From contig JAFEAP010000014.1 in the NCBI GenBank assembly GCA_018266355.1, positions 110,768 through 174,767 of the forward strand: a DNA stretch of 64,000 bases, written 5' to 3'. The translations under genes were made by a program, and so were the position numbers. Below the pieces are notes generated by a model. It had not been told where the DNA came from. It searched no databases and saw only the letters and a program-made list of their open reading frames with translations. Below, one piece after another: positions 24,243 through 33,225 of this stretch (position 1 is the first letter of the stretch; each line of letters starts with the position of its first letter). Origin of the DNA: Bdellovibrionales bacterium (GTDB lineage: Bacteria; Bdellovibrionota; UBA1018).

Positions 24243-26855
24243 TTAACGCCGGGGACGGTCCCGATCGGGCGGAGTCGCCGTGAGCGGATCCTCCGGCCAC
24301 GCGTGGCGAGGATATTGGCGCATGAGTTCCTTCCGGATCGAGGGATAGTGCCGCTCCCAGAATCCGCGGAGGTCCTCCGTGACTTGGACCGCGCGGTAAT
24401 TCGGCGCCAGGAGGTGCAGCGAGAGCTTCTTCTTCCCGCCGAGGATCTTCGGACCTTCCGTCATTCCGAAGAAGTCCTGCAACCGGCTCTCGATCCGCGG
24501 CGGCGATCCCGCTTCGTAAAGCACCGGAACGCGTTTCCGCCCGGGAAGCGCGACGAACGCCGGCGTCTCCTCCCGGAAGCGCCGCGCGGCCGAGGGCGAC
24601 CAAAGTCCGCCGAGGAGCGTATCGAGATCGGGGAAATCCCTGCCGGCGTTCGCTTCGCGGTAGTTCGCGAAAAGCAGTTCGCGCAGCAGCCCCGCGAAGT
24701 CGGGCGCCGTCGTCCCCTCCTCGCCCCCCGTTTCGCGCAGGAGCCGGTAGCGCACCTCGAGCGAAGCCCACGCCTCGGCGTCGTTCCGCTGGGGAACGCG
24801 CGGGCTGTATTCGCCTTCAGCCTCGCCGAGCCCTTTTTTCAGGCCGGCGAGCCACGATTGGAAGAGTCGTTCCCATTCCCCTTCGGGTAGCGCCGCCGCT
24901 TCGCCCGGCGACGAGTCCGCGGAACCGCGCGAAACCGCTTCGCGGGTCACGCGACTCAGCGTGAGGTGATGGAGGACGATGCTCTCGGTTTCCATCCACC
25001 GCTTCTTTTTCTCGTCGAACGTCCGCTCGGTCCTCGCCTCGATCGGCATCGGATCGATTTCCCAGAGCCAAGCCTCGTCGATCGCGATCGCCGCGCGAGC
25101 GAGCGTGGCGGCACGCAGGTCTCCGGCGCGTTTCGTTTCCTGGAGATCGAGGACGAGGAAGAGCTCGCCGTGGGACCAGAAATCGTCGCGCGAAATCGTC
25201 GCCGATCCCCCGCGCGCGAGCAGTAGCTCGGCGTTCCCGCCCCGCTCGACTTTCTTGCCGACACGGTCGTGAAATCCGGCGAGCACCACGCGCGCGATCG
25301 AAACGTCGAGAGGTTCCCTCACCGACGCTCCGCCCGTCGTCGAATTTCCGCCCGCCGATCGCCCCTTCCGGAAGGAGGCTTCGATCCGAACGAGGGTTTC
25401 CTCGAGCCGATCGCGGATCCGCGCGGAGAATCCGCCCGGTCGGAATCGGCGTAGGCCCGCGAGAAAATCGAGGCCGAGATCCTCACCTTCGGAAATCGCG
25501 AGGAGCGCGTCGATCGCCCGTTCGCGCGCTTCCGTCCCGAGCGCGAGCCTGACGATCTCGAGAAGACAACGCGTGATCCGGGGATGGAAACTCGAGGAGG
25601 TCGCGGATTCCCCGGCCGGGGTCACCTTCGCTTCGACGACGAGCCCGAGGTCCGCGAGTAGCCGCTCGCCCGCCTCGATCCGCTCTTTCGAGGGAGACTC
25701 GAAGAAGTCGAATCCGGGGTAGGCATCGAGCGCGTGCAGCTCGAGGAGCACCGGCGCGAGGTCGGCGCGAAGGATTTCGGGGATTTCTTGGAGCGCGCGC
25801 CCCTCGAAATCGCCCTTCGCATAGAGCCGAAGCACGCGCCCCGGTCCGGTTCTTCCCGCTCGACCCGCGCGCTGGATCGCCGAGGCGCGCGAGATGCCCT
25901 TCGTCTCGAGGCGCGGAAGCCCCGACGCGTGCGAATGACTCGCGACCCGCGCGAGGCCCGCGTCGACGACCGTGTTCACGCCGGGGATCGTGACCGAGCT
26001 TTCCGCGATATTCGTCGAGAGGATCAGCTTCGTCCTTTTCGACGGCGCGAGAGCCCTCGCTTGTTCCTCCTTCGTGAGCTCCCCGTGCAAAGGAAGGATT
26101 TCGGCGCGCCCGCCCACCGCCGCGCGAAGTTCGCTCTCCGCGCGCCGGATCTCCGCCATCCCGGGCAGGAAAATCAGGAAATCCCCGAACGCGGCCGCGT
26201 CCGGTCGACCGAGCAGCGCCTCGACCGCGCGTCGCACGTCTTTCTCGAGGCCGAAGGCGCTCGCGCTCTCGCGCGCGCGGTATTCGATCTCGATCGGAAA
26301 CCGCGGCGCCTCGACCTCGATCCGTCGAGCGCCCGGGAGAAACCGTTCGAGAGGCGCGGGATCGAGGGTCGCCGACATGATCAGGATCCGGAGGTCCGGC
26401 CGCGCGCTTTCCTGCAGGCGTTTCGCGAGCGCGAGGGCGAGATCGGCTTGGAGGTGACGCTCGTGGAATTCGTCGAGGACGAGGACGTCGACGCCATTCA
26501 AGCTCGGGTTCGTCGCGAGTTCGCGCAAGAGCGTCCCCTCGGTGAGGAATACGAGCCGCGTATCGTCCCTACGCTTCCGTTCGAAGCGGAACTGGTAACC
26601 GACTTCCTCTCCGATCCGGACGTCGTTCTCCTCCGCCACCCGCTCGGCGGAAAGCTTCGCGGCGATCCGGCGGGGTTCGAGGACGTAGATCTTTCCTTTC
26701 GTCGCGTGCGCGAGCGACCACGGGACGCGGGTCGTTTTCCCAGACCCCGGCGAAGCGATGAGAAGCGTCCGCGAGCGCGCCCCCGATTCGAGGACGGCTC
26801 GAACGACCTCGGGCACGAGCGGATCGATGGGCAGAGCGATCGGCGAGGGCTTCAC
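24243..26855 (-). CDS. hrpB: ATP-dependent helicase HrpB
   Basis: About 870 residues of the DEAH/RHA family, close to the usual 800-850 of HrpB. Motifs in order: Walker A ASPGSGKTTR, LEPRRIAA, DEFHERH (the DExH box), MSATLD, and QRAGRAGRTGPG, then the HrpB-specific C-terminal domain. Its physiological role is poorly defined; it is an RNA/DNA helicase-like ATPase. The start chosen is the GTG at 26855 (MKPSPIALPIDPL), preceded by a G-rich stretch. A TTG at 26912 would add 19 residues but its purine run abuts the codon. It is divergent from the Cys-repeat protein gene. Confidence 0.93.
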   Translation of the reverse strand: MKPSPIALPIDPLVPEVVRAVLESGARSRTLLIASPGSGKTTRVPWSLAHATKGKIYVLEPRRIAAKLSAERVAEENDVRIGEEVGYQFRFERKRRDDTRLVFLTEGTLLRELATNPSLNGVDVLVLDEFHERHLQADLALALAKRLQESARPDLRILIMSATLDPAPLERFLPGARRIEVEAPRFPIEIEYRARESASAFGLEKDVRRAVEALLGRPDAAAFGDFLIFLPGMAEIRRAESELRAAVGGRAEILPLHGELTKEEQARALAPSKRTKLILSTNIAESSVTIPGVNTVVDAGLARVASHSHASGLPRLETKGISRASAIQRAGRAGRTGPGRVLRLYAKGDFEGRALQEIPEILRADLAPVLLELHALDAYPGFDFFESPSKERIEAGERLLADLGLVVEAKVTPAGESATSSSFHPRITRCLLEIVRLALGTEARERAIDALLAISEGEDLGLDFLAGLRRFRPGGFSARIRDRLEETLVRIEASFRKGRSAGGNSTTGGASVREPLDVSIARVVLAGFHDRVGKKVERGGNAELLLARGGSATISRDDFWSHGELFLVLDLQETKRAGDLRAATLARAAIAIDEAWLWEIDPMPIEARTERTFDEKKKRWMETESIVLHHLTLSRVTREAVSRGSADSSPGEAAALPEGEWERLFQSWLAGLKKGLGEAEGEYSPRVPQRNDAEAWASLEVRYRLLRETGGEEGTTAPDFAGLLRELLFANYREANAGRDFPDLDTLLGGLWSPSAARRFREETPAFVALPGRKRVPVLYEAGSPPRIESRLQDFFGMTEGPKILGGKKKLSLHLLAPNYRAVQVTEDLRGFWERHYPSIRKELMRQYPRHAWPEDPLTATPPDRDRPRR

Positions 26856-26932
26856 CCCGCCCACCCTACCGGAGCGCCGGGAAAAGCGCGAAAAGATTGG
26901 ATAAAGTTTCAAACCTCCCCTCGGAAGGAAAC

Positions 26933-26961
26933 TTGAAGAAGATGACGCATTCGGCTAGATT
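26933..26961 (+). promoter_or_regulatory. sigma70-like promoter of the Cys-repeat protein gene
   Basis: TTGAAG (26933-26938), a 17-base spacer and TAGATT (26956-26961). Predicted start near 26968 gives a leader of about 36 bases before the ATG at 27004. Confidence 0.6.
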
Positions 26962-27003
26962 GCGCCTCTCTCTATAAATCTCATGCCTCCGAAAGGGCCC
27001 GCC

Positions 27004-27519
27004 ATGTTCCGTTCGCTTTTCGCCGTTCTCGTGCTTTCGTCCCTCGCCACGGTTTCCTTCGCAGACGATCACTCGAAAACCTGCGCGGAAGCCTCGATCA
27101 AAAAGCTCGGATACGTGACTTCGGATTGCACGCGGATCTCCGGCGACGGACAGCAGCGCTGCTCGGTCGCCTCGATCGAAAGGAACGGATACGTCACTTC
27201 GGACTGCTTCCGCGTCACCGCAGGCGGCCGTTGTTCGGCGGCCTCGATCGAAAGGAACGGATACGTCACTTCGGACTGCTTCCGCATCGAAACCTCGGGC
27301 GCGGACCGCTGCGCGAAAGCTTCGATCGAGAAAAACGGCTACGTTACTTCGGACTGTTTTCGGATCACCGAAGGCGGCCGGTGCGCCGTCGCCTCTCTCG
27401 CGAAGAACGGTTACGTCACTTCGGATTGCTTTCGCATCGCGAACAAGGTCCAAGACTCCTGCGCGAAAGCCTCGATCGAAACGAACGGCTACGTCGCGTC
27501 GGATTGCTTCCGCCTCTAG
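27004..27519 (+). CDS. Secreted protein of six Cys-containing tandem repeats
   Basis: 171 residues. A signal peptide (MFRSLFAVLVLSSLATVSFA) is followed by six near-identical repeats with the core C-x-x-A-S-I-x-x-x-G-Y-V-T-S-D-C-F-R. Spacing alternates between 26 and 24 residues, and each repeat holds two cysteines 15 residues apart, so one disulfide per repeat is likely. DNA identity between repeats is high, pointing to recent amplification. The ATG 21 bases earlier would add MPPKGPA, which spoils the signal peptide. No named family is known to me; a periplasmic or surface binding role is conceivable. Confidence 0.82.
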   Translation: MFRSLFAVLVLSSLATVSFADDHSKTCAEASIKKLGYVTSDCTRISGDGQQRCSVASIERNGYVTSDCFRVTAGGRCSAASIERNGYVTSDCFRIETSGADRCAKASIEKNGYVTSDCFRITEGGRCAVASLAKNGYVTSDCFRIANKVQDSCAKASIETNGYVASDCFRL

Positions 27520-27609
27520 GTCGCTTAGACGGCCCGCGTCTTCGCCGTCCCGATCGAGAAAACCTTCTCGTCAAAACGAGTTAACGCGAACGGTCACCCG
27601 TTTCCTCCC

Positions 27610-27638
27610 TTGCTGCGTCTCGGGAGGTCGGTTATCCC
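27610..27638 (+). promoter_or_regulatory. Possible promoter of hppA
   Basis: TTGCTG (27610-27615), 17 bases, TATCCC (27633-27638). A moderate match; it would give a leader of about 85 bases before the ATG at 27729. Confidence 0.35.
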
Positions 27639-27728
27639 CTCTAACGCAGTCACAAACCTAGCGAATCTCTCAAGCATCGCGCCCGAGCACGGGTGCGCGC
27701 TTGAATCTCAAGGAGCTCCACCTCTTCC

Positions 27729-29804
27729 ATGGAAAACACCGGTCTCACTTCGGCATTCTGGACGAACGCCCCCGCCGTCATCGGCATCATCGGCTTGATC
27801 TTCGCCGCCTTCTTTTACTTCCGCGTGAAAGCGCTCCCGGAAGGGAACGAAACCATGAACCGCATCGCCGGTTACATCCGCGAAGGCGCGATGGCGTTCC
27901 TCACGCGCCAATACAAGGTGCTCGCGATCTACTGCCTGGCCGTCTTCGTCGCCATCGGCCTTTCGATGGGATGGCTCCCCGGCGCCTGTTTCCTCCTCGG
28001 CGCGTTCCTCTCGCTCCTCGCCGGATTCATCGGCATGAAGGCCGCGACCTACGCGAACGTCCGCACTTCCCAAGAAGCGCGCAGCGGGAACAAGCCGAAC
28101 GCGCTCCTCGTCGCTCTCGACGGCGGCGCGGTCATGGGCCTTTCGGTCGCGGGTCTCGGCATCCTCGGCATGGGCGCGCTCTATATCCTCTTCAAGGAAA
28201 ACGAGCACCTCTCGAACATCATCCACGCCTTCGCCGTCGGCGCTTCCTCGATCGCGCTCTTCGCGCGCATCGGCGGCGGCATCTACACGAAAGCGGCCGA
28301 CGTCGGTTCCGACATCGCCGGTAAAGTGATCGAAGACATTCCGGAAGACGATCCGCGGAATCCGGGCGTCATCGCCGATAACGTCGGCGATAACGTCGGC
28401 GACGTCGCCGGCATGGGCGCGGACATCTACGAATCGATGATCGCGGCCATCGTCTCGGCCATGGCGATCGCGCTCACGGCTCCGGCCGGCGCGATTCCGT
28501 CGCTCGTCGACGGCGGCGACGATTCCGCGAACCGTATCGCGGGCGTGATGCTCCCGATCGTCCTCTCCGCGATCGGCGTGATCGTTTCGCTCGTCTCGAT
28601 CTTCGGCGCCCGAGCGCTCAAGAATTCGCCGCCGGCGATGGTCCTTCGCGTCGCCCTCATCTTCCCTCCGGTCATCCTCTCGATCGCCTCCGCGATTCTG
28701 ATGCCGATGTGGCACGTCACCCAAGGGGTGACCGCCGCCCTCGCGGCCGGCGCGATCGGTGGCGCGATCATCGGACTCGTGACCGACTATTATACCTCGT
28801 CGACGCCCGTGAAACGGATCGCCGAAGCGTCCATCACGGGTGCCGGGACGAACCTCATTCGCGGTTTGGCGGTAGGGATGGAATCCGTCGCGATCCCGAT
28901 GTTCGTCGTCGCGGTCGTCGCTTTCATCGCCGACCACTTCCTCGGTCTTTACGGCATCGCTCTCTCCGCGGTGGGTATGCTCGGCGGTACGGCCGTCGTC
29001 ATGACGGTCGACGCCTACGGTCCGATCTCGGATAACGCCGGCGGGATCTCGGAAATGTCGGGCCTCGGGCCTGAAGTCCGCGCGATCACCGACGAACTCG
29101 ACGCCGTCGGGAACACGACGGCCGCGATCGGCAAAGGTTTCGCCATCGGTTCGGCGACCCTCACGGTCGTCGCCCTCTTCGCGGCCTTCAATATGGAAGT
29201 GAACCATGCGCGCGCGGAAGCCGGCCTCGGCGACGTCCAGCTCATGATCACCGACGCCCGCGTCCTGATCGGCTTGCTGCTCGGCTCGATCCTCCCGTTC
29301 ATCGTCGGCGCGTCCACGATGCTCGCCGTCGGCAAGGCCGCGGGTTCGATCGTCGAAGAAATCCGCCGCCAGTTCCGGGAGATCCCGGGTCTGAAAGAAC
29401 TCAAGGCCGAGCCGGAACCGAAGAAGATCGTCGACATCGCCACGAAAGCGGCGCTTTCGGAGATGATCCTTCCGGGACTCGTCGCGGTCGTCGTTCCGCC
29501 GGTCATCGGCTATCTCCTCGGACCGGCGGCGCTCGCCGGAACGCTCGCCGGCGCCCTCGCGGTCGGTGCGACCATGGCGCTTTATATGGCGAACGCCGGC
29601 GGCGCCTGGGACAACGCGAAGAAGTTCATCGAAAAGGGCGGTCTGCCGGGCCACAAGAAAGGCTCGGACGTCCATAAAGCGGCCGTCGTCGGCGACATGG
29701 TCGGCGATCCGTTCAAGGACACGTCCGGTCCGGGCGTCGCGATCCTCATTAAGGTGATGAGCGTCGTCTCGCTGCTCGTGGCCGGTCTGATCGCGCTACG
29801 GTAA
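27729..29804 (+). CDS. hppA: Membrane-bound pyrophosphate-energised ion pump
   Basis: 691 residues with about 16 membrane segments. It couples hydrolysis of inorganic pyrophosphate to export of H+ or Na+. The substrate-binding acidic motifs are visible (EDDPRNPGVIADNVG followed by DVAGMGADIYES, and later DAYGPISDNAGGI and KAAVVGDMVGDPFKDTSGP). The sequence GNTTAAIGKGFAIGS has Ala where potassium-independent pumps have Lys, so this should be the potassium-stimulated class; Na+ versus H+ cannot be decided. The stop overlaps the next ATG by one base, coupling a lipoprotein gene. Confidence 0.96.
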   Translation: MENTGLTSAFWTNAPAVIGIIGLIFAAFFYFRVKALPEGNETMNRIAGYIREGAMAFLTRQYKVLAIYCLAVFVAIGLSMGWLPGACFLLGAFLSLLAGFIGMKAATYANVRTSQEARSGNKPNALLVALDGGAVMGLSVAGLGILGMGALYILFKENEHLSNIIHAFAVGASSIALFARIGGGIYTKAADVGSDIAGKVIEDIPEDDPRNPGVIADNVGDNVGDVAGMGADIYESMIAAIVSAMAIALTAPAGAIPSLVDGGDDSANRIAGVMLPIVLSAIGVIVSLVSIFGARALKNSPPAMVLRVALIFPPVILSIASAILMPMWHVTQGVTAALAAGAIGGAIIGLVTDYYTSSTPVKRIAEASITGAGTNLIRGLAVGMESVAIPMFVVAVVAFIADHFLGLYGIALSAVGMLGGTAVVMTVDAYGPISDNAGGISEMSGLGPEVRAITDELDAVGNTTAAIGKGFAIGSATLTVVALFAAFNMEVNHARAEAGLGDVQLMITDARVLIGLLLGSILPFIVGASTMLAVGKAAGSIVEEIRRQFREIPGLKELKAEPEPKKIVDIATKAALSEMILPGLVAVVVPPVIGYLLGPAALAGTLAGALAVGATMALYMANAGGAWDNAKKFIEKGGLPGHKKGSDVHKAAVVGDMVGDPFKDTSGPGVAILIKVMSVVSLLVAGLIALR

Positions 29805-30334
29805 TGATCCGGATCCCGCGCTTCGCCGTCGTCGTTTCCGTCGCCCTCGCCGTCCTTAACGGATGCGCGTCGGTGCCGCGCGACACGGACGAGGCGCGGG
29901 ATTTCGCGCATAAAAAGATGGAGCTCACCGAGTTCCGCCGTCCGGCGAAGGAATTCGCCGCGGTCGGCGAGAAGCTCCGCGCGTTCGCCGACCGATGCAT
30001 CCACGAAACGGTGATCCTTCACCACCGTTTCCACCGCGCCGACGAGACGGGCGACACCTATCTGAAGTTCCGCACGACTTACGTGAAGGAAGACGGCCGC
30101 GCCGAGCTCTTCGTGCAGAAGGACCTCGGGAACATGACGAATCTTCCCGACGGCGGGCTTTTTTATTTCTACGCCGAGGCGGAAGCCCCGAAAGGCCCGG
30201 ACTTTCCCGTGCGCCTTTATTCGATGGATTCCTACGGGTTCCGCAGCCGGAACATCGCCGCCGCCTTGCAATCTAACCTGACTGCCGGTTCCTCGACCTG
30301 CCCGACCTTCAATCCCGATCCCGATAACCTCTAG
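29804..30334 (+). CDS. Lipoprotein, 176 residues, unknown function
   Basis: A signal peptide ends in a lipobox (VLNGC, Cys21), so the mature protein should be lipid-anchored. The rest is a soluble domain: a helical acidic/basic first part, then beta-like segments (THETVILHHRFHRADE, YLKFRTTYVKEDGRAELFVQKD, GGLFYFYAEAEAP) and a Cys near the C-terminus. No family is recognised. Its start overlaps the hppA stop and it lies 9 bases before the acyl-CoA ligase gene, so it may be the middle gene of a longer transcript. Confidence 0.72.
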   Translation: MIRIPRFAVVVSVALAVLNGCASVPRDTDEARDFAHKKMELTEFRRPAKEFAAVGEKLRAFADRCIHETVILHHRFHRADETGDTYLKFRTTYVKEDGRAELFVQKDLGNMTNLPDGGLFYFYAEAEAPKGPDFPVRLYSMDSYGFRSRNIAAALQSNLTAGSSTCPTFNPDPDNL

Positions 30335-30343
30335 GAGGTTCCC

Positions 30344-32296
30344 GTGACCGATAAGACCGTGTCCGATGCCCCGATCGCGAACGTAAACGATTTGGTCCGC
30401 TTCGAAACGACGCCGCTCGCGGAGCGGAACCTTCCGTCGAGCACCTATGCCGCGCTCAAGGCCGGGGCCGACCGGAACCCCTCCGCCACCGCGCTGACTT
30501 TCTTCGCCGACGCGCGGAATTTCCGCCAAGCCACCCGCTATACCTTCGCCGAACTCCTGGCGAGGATCCACCAAGCCGCGAACGCCTTTTCCGAGCTCGG
30601 CGTCGGGCCGAACGACGTCGTTTCGATTCTGCTGCCGAACGCACCGGAGGCGCACTTCGCGTTTTGGGGCGCCGAAGCCGTCGGCATCGCGAACCCGATC
30701 AACCCGCTCCTCGAACCGGACCACATCGCCGAAATCCTGAACGCGGCCGGCACGAAGGTCCTCGTCACGCTCGCGCCGCTGCCCGGAACGGACCTCTGGG
30801 CGAAGGTCGAAGCGATCCGCGGCCGCGTGCCGAGCTTGCGCGCGATCCTCCAGGTGAATCTGGCGGAACACCTCCCTTTCCCGAAATCGCTCGTCGTCCG
30901 CGCGCTGACGACGGCGAAACGGATGCGCCAGGGCGGCGGCGTCCCCGTCCGCGATTTCTCGTCCACGCTCGCCGCCGCGCCCGCCGACCGCGTGCGGGCG
31001 AAGCGCACGATCACGTCCGAAACGATCGCTTCGCTCTTCCACACCGGCGGCACCACGGGCGCGCCGAAACTCGCGCGCCACACCCACGGCAACGAGGTCT
31101 TCGACGCCTGGTCGGGGCCCCGCGGTTTTCCGGTCTCGCCCGATAACGTTTTCTTGTGCGGACTTCCCCTCTTTCACGTGAACGGCGTGATCGTCACCGG
31201 GCTTCTCCCGTGGATGCACGGCGCATCGGTCGTCATGGCCACTCCGCAGGGCTACCGCGGTCCGGGACTCTTCGAGAATTTCTGGGCGATCGTCGAGCAC
31301 TACCGGGTCGCGCTCTTCAGCGCCGTGCCGGCCGTCTACACGACGTTGCTCCAAACCCCGATCGGCGATCGGGACGTGAGTTCGCTCCTCTTCGCGATCA
31401 GCGGCGCCGCCGCGCTCCCGCGCCACGTCTGCCAGGAGTTCGAGTCCCGCACCGGGCTGAAGATCCTCGAGGGGTACGGCCTGACGGAAGGCACCTGCAT
31501 CTCGGCGGTGAACCCCGCGTTCGGCGAACGCCGGAACGGGTCGATCGGCCTTCGCCTCGCTTACCAGGAAATGAAAGTCGTTCGCCTCACCGCGGACGGG
31601 AAACTCGACGGCGAATGCGCCGCCGACGAAATCGGCGAGATCGTGATCCGCGGTCCGAACGTTTTCGCGGGGTACGTGAACGCGGCCGACGACAAAAACG
31701 CGTGGCTCGTCGACCCGGCCGGCGGAAAGCCCTTCCTGCGCACGGGCGATCTCGGCCGTCAGGACGCCGAAGGCTACTTCTGGCTGACCGGCCGTAAGAA
31801 GGAGCTCATCATTCGCGGCGGACATAACATCGACCCGCGCTCGATCGAAGAACCGATGCAGACCCACGCCGGAGTGGCGATGGTCGCCGCCGTCGGACGC
31901 CCCGATCCTCGCGTCGGCGAGGTTCCCGTCGCCTACGTCACCCTGAAGCCCGGTTCGACCGCGACGACCGAGGAGCTCCTCGATCACGCGACCCGAACGA
32001 TTCCGGAACGGGCCGCGATCCCGAAGAAGATTTACGTCGTCGACGCTCTCCCGCTCACGCCGATCGGAAAGGTCTTCAAGCCCGATCTCACACGTCGCCA
32101 GATCGAGGAGGTCTTCCACGAAGAGATCGCCCCGATCGGGGTTTCCGAATACCGCATCTCGGCCGCGCCCCACAAAGTGCACGGAATGCTCGTCGACGTC
32201 GAGGTGGCGGCCCCGGAAGCCGACCGCCCTCGCGTCGAGAAAGCGATCCGCGACCGGCTCGGCGCTTATTCCGTCCGCTACGAGGTGCGGTTCTAA
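30344..32296 (+). CDS. Acyl-CoA synthetase / AMP-forming ligase
   Basis: 650 residues of the ANL superfamily. The P-loop is FHTGGTTGAPKLARHTHGN near 228-246, then GYGLTEGTC near 378, YFWLTGRKKELIIRGGHNIDP near 477-497 and the C-terminal catalytic Lys in LTPIGKVFKPDL near 570. It activates a carboxylic acid, probably a fatty acid, as acyl-AMP and then acyl-CoA. An extra C-terminal segment of about 70 residues follows. The GTG start has an excellent AGGAGG Shine-Dalgarno. Its stop overlaps the methyltransferase ATG, giving an acyl ligase, methyltransferase, metzincin operon. Confidence 0.93.
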   Translation: MTDKTVSDAPIANVNDLVRFETTPLAERNLPSSTYAALKAGADRNPSATALTFFADARNFRQATRYTFAELLARIHQAANAFSELGVGPNDVVSILLPNAPEAHFAFWGAEAVGIANPINPLLEPDHIAEILNAAGTKVLVTLAPLPGTDLWAKVEAIRGRVPSLRAILQVNLAEHLPFPKSLVVRALTTAKRMRQGGGVPVRDFSSTLAAAPADRVRAKRTITSETIASLFHTGGTTGAPKLARHTHGNEVFDAWSGPRGFPVSPDNVFLCGLPLFHVNGVIVTGLLPWMHGASVVMATPQGYRGPGLFENFWAIVEHYRVALFSAVPAVYTTLLQTPIGDRDVSSLLFAISGAAALPRHVCQEFESRTGLKILEGYGLTEGTCISAVNPAFGERRNGSIGLRLAYQEMKVVRLTADGKLDGECAADEIGEIVIRGPNVFAGYVNAADDKNAWLVDPAGGKPFLRTGDLGRQDAEGYFWLTGRKKELIIRGGHNIDPRSIEEPMQTHAGVAMVAAVGRPDPRVGEVPVAYVTLKPGSTATTEELLDHATRTIPERAAIPKKIYVVDALPLTPIGKVFKPDLTRRQIEEVFHEEIAPIGVSEYRISAAPHKVHGMLVDVEVAAPEADRPRVEKAIRDRLGAYSVRYEVRF

Positions 32297-33225
32297 TGCG
32301 GGTGCAGATCAGCGAAATCTTCGCGCCGTTCCGGGGCCAGTGGGGCGGCAAGATCTCGAACGGCGAAGAGATGTGGTGGACCGAGCCGGATCCGAAGCTC
32401 CTCGCGGGATCCTCGATGCGGCGCCGCCGATTCGTGAACGACGTGCGCCAGTTTTTCCTCCTCGAATACCTGCGCGAAGGCATTTCGCGCGCCCGTGCCC
32501 GCGGCGTCGCCGAACCGAAAGTGATCGACTTCGGATGCGGAACCGGCGGAAGCACGCTGAATTTCTCGACGGTCGCCGGGCACCCGATCGACGGCTTCGA
32601 CGTTTTCGCGACCCAAATCGAAATCGCGGGCCGCTTCGCCGAATCGATCGGGAATCGCGGAAAGTTCGGACTCCTCGACGGCCAGGGCCGCCTTCCCCTT
32701 CCCGACGCCTCCGTCGACGTGCTCTTTTCCGCCGACGTCCTCGGGCACGTGCCCGAAATACCGAAAACGCTCGCGGAATGGGCGCGGGTGATGAAGAAGG
32801 ACGGGATCGTCGCGCTCTTCACCGAATCGACCTATAGCGAGGGCGACCGGAGTCTCATGGCGCGCCTCGCGCGCGACGGTTACGATATGGTCCGTGCCGT
32901 TCCGGAACACATCTCCCTCTTCCCGCGCGAGAAGCTCGAAACGTGGTTCACCGCGGCCGGCTTCGCGATCGAAGACCGGGTCTCCGCGAACGTCGGACAC
33001 TTCTTCTTTTTCCCGAAGGACTACGTCCTGCTCCTGAAGAAAGCCGGACGCACGAGGACCCCGGTTTACGTCGCCGCTTGGATATGGAACCGCCTCTCGA
33101 AACTGACCCCGTTCTATCCCCTCCCCTTCGAGCGGCTGCGACTCGCGATGACCCGCGCATTCGGCCGCGAGGCGAGCGGAACGGCCTATTTCTATCGTCT
33201 GCGTCGAACCGGAGGTGGACGTTGA
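32296..33225 (+). CDS. Class I SAM-dependent methyltransferase
   Basis: 309 residues. SAM motif I is VIDFGCGTGGSTLNFS near 76-91; FSADVLGHVPEIPKTLAEWARVMKKDG near 136-162 is the post-motif region typical of methyltransferase type 11/12 domains. The N-terminal part (WWTEPDPKLLAGSSMRRRRF) and C-terminal part (KKAGRTRTPVYVAAWIWNRLSKLTPFYPLPFERL) are distinct, with a possible membrane-interacting helix. The substrate is unknown; the acyl ligase next to it suggests a lipid or small acid. Starts and stops overlap both neighbours. Confidence 0.85.
   Translation: MRVQISEIFAPFRGQWGGKISNGEEMWWTEPDPKLLAGSSMRRRRFVNDVRQFFLLEYLREGISRARARGVAEPKVIDFGCGTGGSTLNFSTVAGHPIDGFDVFATQIEIAGRFAESIGNRGKFGLLDGQGRLPLPDASVDVLFSADVLGHVPEIPKTLAEWARVMKKDGIVALFTESTYSEGDRSLMARLARDGYDMVRAVPEHISLFPREKLETWFTAAGFAIEDRVSANVGHFFFFPKDYVLLLKKAGRTRTPVYVAAWIWNRLSKLTPFYPLPFERLRLAMTRAFGREASGTAYFYRLRRTGGGR

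Noticed and set aside
27071..27519. Regular spaced repeats as a CRISPR array
   Set aside because: The repeats are in frame and encode the conserved Cys motif, with coding rather than unique spacers and no cas genes nearby.
27708..29675. Long minus-strand open frame opposite hppA
   Set aside because: Its sequence is Asp/Arg/His-rich low-complexity, the usual mirror frame of a GC-rich gene; the plus strand encodes a complete pyrophosphatase.
29582..32182. 866-residue minus-strand frame opposite the acyl-CoA ligase
   Set aside because: A shadow frame with no motifs; the opposite strand has an unambiguous ligase with a strong Shine-Dalgarno.
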